From Hyaloperonospora brassicae (Eukaryota; Oomycota; Peronosporomycetes; Peronosporales; Peronosporaceae), in assembly GCA_947650285.1 (NCBI GenBank), contig CANTFL010000198.1, positions 62,001-126,000 of the forward strand: 64,000 bases of DNA. Direction: 5' to 3'. This document shows positions 56,380 to 64,000 of this stretch, piece after piece. A program made the position numbers and the translations under genes. Each line of letters begins with the position of its first letter. The stretch's first letter is position 1. The notes under the pieces are model-generated. The model was not told where the DNA came from. It made no database searches and worked only from the letters and a program-made list of their open reading frames with translations.

Positions 56380-57970
56380 CTACAAAGCATGATTTACAGG
56401 ATGAAACCCATCAGTCAAAGCCGAGCAAAAGTTGCCCAAAGTCACACCCGCGATCTCGAGAAAAGATCGATCGAGTTTTGTGAGGGTAAAAGACACAACG
56501 ACCAAGCCTGATCAACGTGATCAAGTTGAGAACAATATCCCGAAGCCTTTCAAGTTCATGGAAGACTATATCAAGATTGAAGGGTGGCAATATGAAGAAC
56601 TGGCCAAGATGTTCCAGTAAAAGATGCTCACGAATCTACTATCAAGCGACCTAGTACTATAGGTGCTACAGCCAGAACTGATCGACGAGATTCTAGGTCC
56701 GGTATCGACCCTTGCAAGTGCATCGAATATGCTAGAAGAAATTGATGGGATCATGCGACTTTGCATGTAGATGGGTTCGTGTCGGAGATGACCGATGTGA
56801 AAAAGATGTTGGATTTTCACCCAGATCAAATACCTGCGCATGTCGATCGTTGTACGACAAGCTGATCCCTCCCTCAGGCAAAGCCAAGATAGAAGATCAA
56901 GCGAGTACCGCGATCGTGGACATGACGAAGTAATACCACACCGGATCGTCGCAGTATGCCTCAGCAAAATTCAAGATCGACTCAGACGACTCGATCGGCA
57001 TTTAACGGATATCACAAAGCCTCAGTGTTTCCGCTCATCTGCATGATCGCGCCATAGAAATCAGGGCTGAGCCGCGATCGGCAGATATACGCGCCACTGG
57101 AGATGACGCAGCGGTCTTACAAGGACATCTGCCGTCCTACATTGATAACGCAATGGAGCAATTCGAACAGAGGCAGCAGAATCAAGCCTGTCAAGCGATC
57201 TACACAAGTCAAGCGATCAAGATGCCAAGAGCGCGAGAGACATACTCTCCGGATTTGGAGATGGAGTCGGTCGTATCGCGTCAAGGTCAATCAGACTTTG
57301 GCGATCACGGAGGAAATACCCCTTAGAATCGGAGCGGGAAGACCCGAGGCGGCCATTAATGGCGGCTGCAGAAGTGTCATTGAATTAAGGACCGTCTCTC
57401 CAGCGTATCTGTATCTCGGTGATCCGCGAGCTGGAGTTATTTAATGGCAGAGACTGAGCCACAGATCGCGCCAAAAGCTTGATCAGCAAGGTCAAGTCGG
57501 CGTTCCCAAAAGACCAAATACCATATGAAGAGAGATGCCTAAAGTTCGGTGATCGACTGACACGACCGGCACATAATTGGCTTAGTCAAATGAGTCGCAC
57601 TACTTGTCGCACGTGGAAAGATCAGCTGGAAGGTTTTATGGTGCAATATGGAGGGTACGGCGTAGCAAATTGCTGACAGTATAATAACGCACGCAAACGA
57701 CCGGATGAATCCCCGCTGGAGTATTTACCCCGATTAAATGGGTCAGCGATCCGAGCCAAGGTCGCGATTCGAGATGGAAGACACTCTACGCGGCATGAAC
57801 ATGTGAGACATTTTTTTCTACACTGGATGATCGCGATTTAGCGAAACAGTTGACTTTACTGCGATTGTCGGAAGCCGAAGACATAAAAGAATCTTTGCGT
57901 GAGTATCAGCGGATGGAAAACCGGTACACGATGGCGTCGATGGGATTGAAAATTTTTAACAGCAAATAAA
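56380..57970 (+). pseudogene. Family B gag, degenerate
   Basis: Contains FMEDYIKIEGWQYEELAKMF (56432-56620), then the capsid-like block SKVKSAFPKDQIPYEERCLK (57479 onward), a Trp-containing segment (WKDQLEGFMVQYGGYGV), KRPDESPLEYL and DLAKQLTLLRLSEAED near 57840. These match, from memory, the gag of oomycete Gypsy elements with dual RNase H. Many stops. Confidence 0.7.
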
Positions 57971-58445
57971 AGTTAATGCTGATCAGGTGCCGTCAAAATC
58001 AACCCGAGATGTACGAGCGATCAGGGTGGAAAGCAAGAGCAGCAGTTCGGAGTCAGATCCAAGCGGATCGGAAGAGGACGTGGACCGGAGCAAATTTTGT
58101 GAAATGCCGTCCACACTCGAGTGCAATCAAACCAAGATCATAGTATACCGCATGAAGAATCTGATCGGAAGAAATTACGCGATCACGGAGAACGATCAAA
58201 ACCGTGCACTCCCTGTGGATCGATCATGCATAATATTCGTGGTTGCTGGAAGCGATTGACTTGCCAGAAGGTCGGCCGTGAAGGAAATCCCTCGGACAAA
58301 TGTTCTACGCGTGTGCAGCTTGAGGAAAAGTGCATGAGAGTGGCAAGTGCCCTTTGGAAACGTTCTACAATCTGATGCGCCAATGGTATGTGCCTACCAA
58401 GCACGCAGGAATGTTTCCGTCCGAGGCGGAGGAGATGTTAAACTA
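57971..58445 (+). pseudogene. Family B nucleocapsid: multiple zinc knuckles
   Basis: A Ser/Asp-rich linker is followed by Cys/His segments in shifting frames (CGSIMHNIRGCWKR, LTCQKVGREGNPSDKC) and RQWYVPTKHAGMFPSEAEEM. The spacing suggests two or more CCHC-type knuckles, with single cysteines lost. Confidence 0.6.
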
Positions 58446-58599
58446 GGATGATTGTCAGGATAAAATCTGAAACGAGCCGAGCGTTCTAGGCTCTGCATTT
58501 ATGCAGACGTTGAGAAACAAGGGAAGGATCAAGAAGTTAACGATCAGGCCGAGCCTTCTTTAACATACATATTACATCATCTAGTGTCCCGGAGATTTC

Positions 58600-59952
58600 T
58601 ACTGTGCAACAAATTGATGATTACAACCGATCAGTCGTGAAGATGGGGCTCGATTTTGCACCAAGGAAATTACGTGGGTATTGGAAATACCGCACCCGTG
58701 GAAAGTAGTTTAAGCAGGATAAAGCGGTTGGCAAGATCAATATTAATTAGTCCACTATACTGATTGATTTCTGGTGGTGAAGTGTCGACACCATCCTTGC
58801 TCGTAAGGTAGGGTGCATGATCGACGAAAGCCAGACTCAAGAATGTGACGGCATAGGGAAAAACGCATACATGACAATTGGGCGCACGAAGATCAAGATT
58901 ACATGAGAGGGCTTACTAGTGTTTAATTCGACATATGGGTCGGTGACCAAGTCAGTCAAGAAGCTATACTGGGTATGATTTTCATAATTCCGGAAGGGAT
59001 TCGCTTAGATCTAGCGGACGAAAAGCTACGTCTACCCGATAAAGTCCGCATTGATCAAGTGGGGCGTAATCCACTTTATACATCGACCATCCAAGCGATC
59101 AATCTGAATGATCAACACGTGGTGAAACCGGCCGGCAAACAACAGAAGTAAGAATACGTATCGCGCCGCCAAGATCTAAACTGTGGGTAAGACGAGAAGT
59201 GGAGTGGGTACCAACTATGACTACCGGGTCTGGCAGGATCAACTATTTACAGCTCACCAACCTATGTGACCGCGAGGTTATTGTACGCTGGGGAACTCCA
59301 TTAGGGGTGTGGATGGTAGCGGACACGATACCCCGATCGCATGGGTACGTGTCTGTGGGGTCGCGACGTTATAACGAGTGGCAGACATTAGCATTCAAGG
59401 CTACACCTGATCGAGATGAAGTATCACTCGCAACGTATAAATGGCCATTGGTTGATCAGCGACCATATCCTACGTGTAATTGGGCACTGTTGACTACGTA
59501 CTGGTTGACCAGTACGGAGTATACTTCTACTGACGACAGTGGTCGACAGTACCCTGCTACGTGTTTTGAGGAACACAGAGGAAGGAAAGGAGACTAAGTA
59601 TTCAGACTAGTCTCTTGGTAAAAGCAAAACTGTATTAATATAATTAAGTCCTATAACTCCTAGAATCGCCGTTGTCCTGAATTAATTATACTAATATAAC
59701 TGAATGTATGATGACGTCTACTCACCACCCATTGCGCGCGTCTAGCACCGATTGGTGGGTTGAAATCATCACGATATCAACCAATTAGTAGACCCTTCGG
59801 TCATCCCAACAATATGACCATGTCTTGTAACATTGTTTAAAGAATATTTTTCATAATATTTTTATTGTCAGATTGTTTTAATGACAATCTCATGTAACGG
59901 GCTACCCCGTTACACTACGCCGAGAAAGTTTTTAAAACGCCAAGATGTGTAG
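58600..59952 (+). pseudogene. Family B protease region, interrupted by a solo LTR
   Basis: A degenerate retropepsin lies at 58770-59070 (AILGMIFIIPEGIRLDLADE-like end). It is followed by a well-kept domain at 59199-59561 (SGRINYLQLTNLCDREVIVR; VSVGSRRYNEWQ). Removing the solo LTR and one copy of ctacg rejoins the frame (GRQYPAT, then PRKFLKRQDV and a stop at 59952). The LTR therefore landed in what was still readable coding sequence. Confidence 0.7.
59562..59914 (-). repeat. Solo LTR (family A) with perfect target duplication
   Basis: 353 bp. On the minus strand it starts TGTAACGGGGTAGCCCGTTA and ends CAAAACA. Both flanks carry ctacg (59557-59561 and 59915-59919). It shares the ccaatcgg, gacgcgcgcaatg and cagttatatta blocks with the Gypsy-1 LTR. 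No internal sequence remains, so it arose by LTR-LTR recombination. Confidence 0.88.
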
Positions 59953-60333
59953 ACAGAAAAAGAGTCGAAAGACTGCAGTGCTGACAAGTTACAACCTGAT
60001 CACAACATGATCGACGACCATATGATGGGCTACGTAGACAAGAGTAAAGACAATGATCGCGCTATGAAGAGTGATCAAAGATCGATCAAGGTACTTGTGA
60101 AGTATCATACAAATCACGAGACGCAAGACGATGAGCATGTGTAAATAAAGTCAAAGGAATCTAGCAGAGTGGTGACGCCGACCGTAACATGGAGGATCGA
60201 TTGCGAGGAGCCTGATCGGGGGCAGAAACGCTAGATCGATCAACCAGACGCGATCTCTACCATGGCTGGTGATAAACAAAAACAGTCCAGACATCAGTCT
60301 GCCGAGATCGTAAGGGATACCGAAGAGCGGTGA

Positions 60334-61560
60334 ATGCAGCTCGAGGAAGATGTTTGTCTACCAACGGAAGTTTCTTTGGCGATCTCTACGATCCAAGGCT
60401 GCAGAAAGGGTAATCAGTCACAAGATTGGCATGAGGAGTCAAACCATGATGTAAAATTGGTCGACGCAAAAGATTTTGGGCGCGGTATCAGCGATTTGCT
60501 GCAAGGAGAGTTCCGCTGTCAGACAGACTGGAGTTCGATCAGAGATTGTGAGTTACAGGAAAAGTCCGATCGACTGGTGAAACGGAATGACGTCGTGGCG
60601 ATAGAAGAAAAACGACGGGGGTGGAATCGCTTACCGAGTCGAAGTACCCTAACGATAGTGGAGAGTTGTATGCTGAGGATGTCGATCAGCACATGGCGAT
60701 CCTACCGGAAGTTGTTACACCGACGGCCGAGATATCTTCAAAGGACATTCAAGTGGGCAGCCCAGGAGAGCCACTATCAAGTGATCAAGAGAAGTTGCGA
60801 CAACTAATATGGGCAAATTGCTATCTGCTAATCGGCAAATATAATGCCCTAGCCCCTGCGGCTCGTGGAGCGGTCTGTGATATTATGTCGGAAGCTCTAA
60901 CCCGATCGCACAGAGGGTGCGACCGGTCGCTCCCAAATTTCACGAGAAGCTATCTTATCTGATCAGGGACTATTGACGGCGCAGATAATTCGCCCGTACA
61001 CTTCTCCGTGGTCATCACCGATCTTGGTGATCATAAAGAAGAATGGAGAAGATATTCAATAAGGCATCGACCATAGACGAGTGAATCAGCAGACGAGATT
61101 GATGGTTTGCCCCATGCTTTTGATCAGCGACTTGCTGCAGGATATGGATTAAGGTATGTAGTACTGTTTCTTAGACATGGCAAGTGGTTTTTGGGTGGTG
61201 AAGATGACGATAAATATCGGTATTATTACGCCATCAGGCCTCTTTGAATGGCTAAGGATGCCGTTTATTTGAAGAACGCACCGCAGATTTACCAACGACT
61301 GATCGACAATGCTTAACATGGATATTTGAAGATTTGGTTCCCGTCCAACTACGATCACTTCGGGATCGCCAGATATTATTGACGTGTACCGATGGGGAAC
61401 CGGATTCTGACATGAAGACTTAGGTCCTTGGTCAAACATCATACATCGACGATATACTGATACCGGCCCCGTCGTAATACATCTCTCTACCGCAAAGTAG
61501 AACGATTGTTGAACGTTATAATCAATATAATATATCGATTAGTATGGCTAAGATCTTCTG
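60334..61560 (+). pseudogene. Family B reverse transcriptase
   Basis: An N-terminal extension (DVDQHMAILPEVV; KLRQLIWANCYLLIGKYNAL; APAARGAVCDI) leads into the RT. Blocks STSPWSSP, VIKKNGED, LDMASGFWVV, ITPSGLFEWLRMPF, NAPQIYQRLIDNA and the catalytic SYIDDILIPA (about 61440) are all readable, though in different frames. The YIDD box is intact. Stops prevent expression. Confidence 0.8.
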
Positions 61561-61979
61561 GCGACGACGCAAGGTAAACTCCCTGGGTCATCAAGTTTCT
61601 ATGTCTGGATTAGAAGCGAACCCAAAGGATCTAGGATCATTGTTTAGAATATCATTTCCTCAATCTTTACGGTCGATGCAATCATTTTTGGGGAACCTCA
61701 ACAATTACGGTCGATTCATCTAAGACTTTTCAGTGTACGCCTCAGTACTGTATGAATTAGGAGAAGCCGATTTTCATGAAGTCCGTCAAGCGTATGACGC
61801 CTCAAGGACAGTGGGGGTTGCGGGGTGAACTCGGCTGTGTCACACTGCCCATTAAAGCGATCAGAAACTGCATCCAATTGCTGGGGACGATCAGGAATCG
61901 CACCCAATTGCTGAGGTCGATTAGGATCCGGAAGGCAGGAGTCGCTGGGAGAAAGCATCGATCGCGTTCACTTTCTTTA

Positions 61980-62310
61980 AGATAGCGACTACACCCATTT
62001 CAAAAAAACAGTTTGATTCGGACCAACCGCCAGTGATTGTGGTTCGCGCCAGCAAGTGGGCTGTGTCGGCGGCATTGTTGCAAAAACATGAGAAGGTGTA
62101 CTGGCCGGTCACGTTTTCAAGCCATACACTGAAGCCCAACGAATTTAAGTATGGCATTGTGGAGAAGGAGGTACTAGCACTGCTAAGGATGATAGATATA
62201 TGTTGTATCATGCTGATGTCTCGTAAGATCACCGTGTTGACGCGTTATTCAACCTTAGCCTGCTTTCTCCATTCTTCCGGTCTCAATGGGAGATTGGGAT
62301 GATGGGCTGC
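61980..62310 (+). pseudogene. Family B RNase H (retroviral type, first domain)
   Basis: VVRASKWAVSAALLQKHEKV, YWPVTFSSHTLKPNEFKYGI and VEKEVLALLRM match the RNase H that follows RT in Gypsy elements. The frame is open from 62033 to 62302. Confidence 0.75.
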
Positions 62311-62429
62311 ATTGGTATCAACGAGATCCGTCGACGTGAAAAGGGTGAAGATAAGATACTAAGTACTTCGTCAGCGAGTATAACTCCTCGACGAAAAGTG
62401 GATGAGATGTTGATCGCGATTGCGCCAAA

Positions 62430-62880
62430 GAAACAACCACGACAAACGATCAGTATGCCTGCACCTACCGTCGAAGGGGAAGCGAATCTTTGGGTGGCTA
62501 GTATTAATGGGTCTGATAGAGTGAAGAAAGTGTGGATCATGCAGCGCGATCGTATGGATATTTGATGTTAAAAGGTAATGGCTGCCGCATCTAAGTTTGT
62601 CCCTGATTCAACGGTCAACGAAGAAGAGTATAGAGGACTACTTCTATGTTTTGATATGTTGACTGATCAGAACAGGGGACGGTTAATCATATGTGGAGAT
62701 TCAAATATAGTGATCAGGCAAATGCGTGTAGGGATCGATTGCAAGGCGCCAGGTCTATTACTGCTTAAACATAAAGCGGTGGAGAAACTCCGATCCTGGC
62801 CGAAACATGATTTCTTGCATGTGAATGGCAAGCGCATATCGATTGGAAAGTGAAGCTCTGCGGAAAAAGAAAGGTGTAAT
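62430..62880 (+). pseudogene. Family B second RNase H (archaeal-type)
   Basis: A second RNase H fold follows the first: ASINGSDRVKK, then VNEEEYRGLLLCFDML, LIICGDSNIVIRQMR and DCKAPGLLLL. The E of EEEY and the D of CGDSN are at the catalytic positions. The first catalytic Asp (FDGS in the family, from memory) reads ING here. A stop separates the first strand from the rest. Dual RNase H is known from plant Tat and some oomycete Gypsy lineages. Confidence 0.7.
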
Positions 62881-62939
62881 AGTGGTGGATGACCAAGATC
62901 GACAAGATCTAGTGACTATGAATCGGCTAGATGAGTTAC

Positions 62940-64000
62940 TGTTACACCGCAAAACGAATTAGAGGGTGCAAGAAGCTTTGATTACCCGTGCTACCGCACG
63001 ACGACGCCATTCGCCAAAATTTGATAAGAGAAGATCATACAACAGATTCGAATCGAATGGATCAAACAAGCGCAGGATGAAGAGAATTGGATATCTAACT
63101 TGAAGATCTACTGGACTGAAGACGTATCTACGATTGCATCAGCGGATGCAAAATCATGAACCTTGATCGCGCCGGACTATGAGGTCGACCAGGAAGAGTT
63201 GTTGCTCTTTTGTCTCAGATCAGCTACAAAGTCAGAAGGCCTCGTAGAGCTGGGTCTGTTGGTGATCCCAGAGCTATTGCAGCAAGATTTTTTACATCAT
63301 TATCATACCAGTTTGTAGTGCGTCCACCACGGTATAGGTCGAACTTACTTAAGGATCAGGACAAATTTTCACTGGAGAGGTTTGTATCGAAGTGTGCAAC
63401 GGTATGTGGGAGAGTGTGTGGATTGCGAGACATGTAAAGGCCGCCCCTGCGATCGAAGTGGATCGCCGGGTAACATACAAGCGACGTACCCTTTTCAGAT
63501 TCTATCGATGTATCATATCCCTTCTATGCCGTAATCGTTCAAAGGAAACACAGAGGTGTTGGTCTGGGTCGACTGATTCTCTAAAAATGTGGTTGCGAAG
63601 GCGAGTGCATTTCGGACCGCAAAAACAATCTCAAAAAATTGCAAAGAATTTGTATTCAGAAGGGTTAGCGCAAGTGAAGTAATTCGTCACGATCGAGAGC
63701 CAGGATACATGTCTGATTTCTATAGGGCGTTTAACCGGATCGTAAGCCAGAAACAAGAGCTACTATGGCTTGTAGACCACAATCAAACGGCACAGCAGAT
63801 CGCATGGTACAGACGTTAACTAGAGCGATCAAGATGTATGTGTCTGACGAGAACCAAAGAGATTGGAATGAATATGCCGAGCGATTAACACACGCGATCA
63901 ACACCGCGCATGATCAGATTCGCGCTGACACCATATTTTATTTGATCCACGGTTGGGACCCCCTATCAACGTTGGAGGCTACGTTACCCTTAGGGAATTT
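62940..64000 (+). pseudogene. Family B integrase, truncated by the window end
   Basis: The zinc region keeps LHHYHTSL and, downstream, ECVDCETCKG (HHCC). The core follows with ILSMYHIPSMP, where the family has MDHIP, so the first catalytic Asp appears replaced by Tyr. Then come VIRHDREPGYMSDFYRAFNR, where the second Asp is kept, and IHGWDPLSTLEATLPL at the edge. Stops are frequent. Confidence 0.75.

Larger units (their letters stand above)
54830..64000 (+). mobile_element. Family B Ty3/Gypsy element with two RNase H domains, degenerate, runs off the window
   Basis: Leader with GATC-rich tandem repeats, then gag, zinc knuckles, protease, RT, RNase H, a second archaeal-type RNase H and integrase, in that order. 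The 5' boundary near 54830 is approximate. I did not delimit its 5' LTR, and the 3' end lies beyond 64000. Numerous stops are present. A solo LTR of family A interrupts it at 59562-59914. Confidence 0.8.

Overview
The window looks like nuclear DNA of an oomycete, most likely a member of the Peronosporales (Phytophthora or a downy mildew). The species cannot be named from sequence alone. The reasons are short GT-AG introns, GC-rich exons in more AT-rich spacers, two signal-peptide proteins of effector-like build (one with an RRLR motif), and two families of degenerate Ty3/Gypsy elements plus Mutator-like and pogo-like transposons. No bacterial operons, rRNA, CRISPR or phage genes were seen, and I did not identify a tRNA.

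Layout. 1-2925: the 3' tail of one Gypsy family (family B), an unassigned stretch, then the gag and 5' LTR of a minus-strand chromovirus (family A). 4.3-23.8 kb: the gene-bearing part. It holds calreticulin (4391-6004 +), a DHHC palmitoyltransferase (6528-7530 -, 3 exons), a TMEM144-family membrane protein (9059-10784 -, 3 exons), a small secreted acidic RRLR protein (15989-16438 +), YAE1 (19489-20062 -, 2 exons), a PIG-Y-like GPI-anchor subunit (22359-22798 +) and a 2OG-Fe(II)-oxygenase-like protein (22896-23810 -). Several multi-kilobase spacers between them show nothing I can support. 25.8-27.4 kb: a pogo/Tigger relic. 27.4-46.8 kb: a three-layer nest. Chromovirus Gypsy-2 (27444-46759) has its 3' LTR split by a Mutator-like element (35508-46604), which is itself split by chromovirus Gypsy-1 (35680-42864). 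Target-site duplications support each level: 5 bp with one mismatch, 8 bp perfect, 5 bp perfect. 49.6-50.5 kb: a broken gene for a secreted protein. 50.7-54.8 kb: a solo LTR and a third chromovirus copy on the minus strand. 54.8-64 kb: a degenerate family B Gypsy element with two RNase H domains, extremely rich in GATC, interrupted by a solo LTR and running off the end of the window.

How the genes relate. The intact genes are ordinary eukaryotic housekeeping functions: ER folding, S-acylation, GPI-anchor synthesis and Fe-S protein assembly. They are monocistronic and show no operon logic. The repeat half is decayed.

The most unusual feature is in the chromovirus family. Three diverged copies keep an open reading frame on the strand opposite pol at the 3' end of the element. 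It has a conserved start just after a conserved splice-acceptor-like sequence, an acidic motif, a Cys-rich motif and a C-terminal coiled coil. I regard it as a candidate extra antisense gene of this retroelement lineage. A second point of interest is the Mutator-like element, which carries a GC-rich fragment that looks like a captured host exon.
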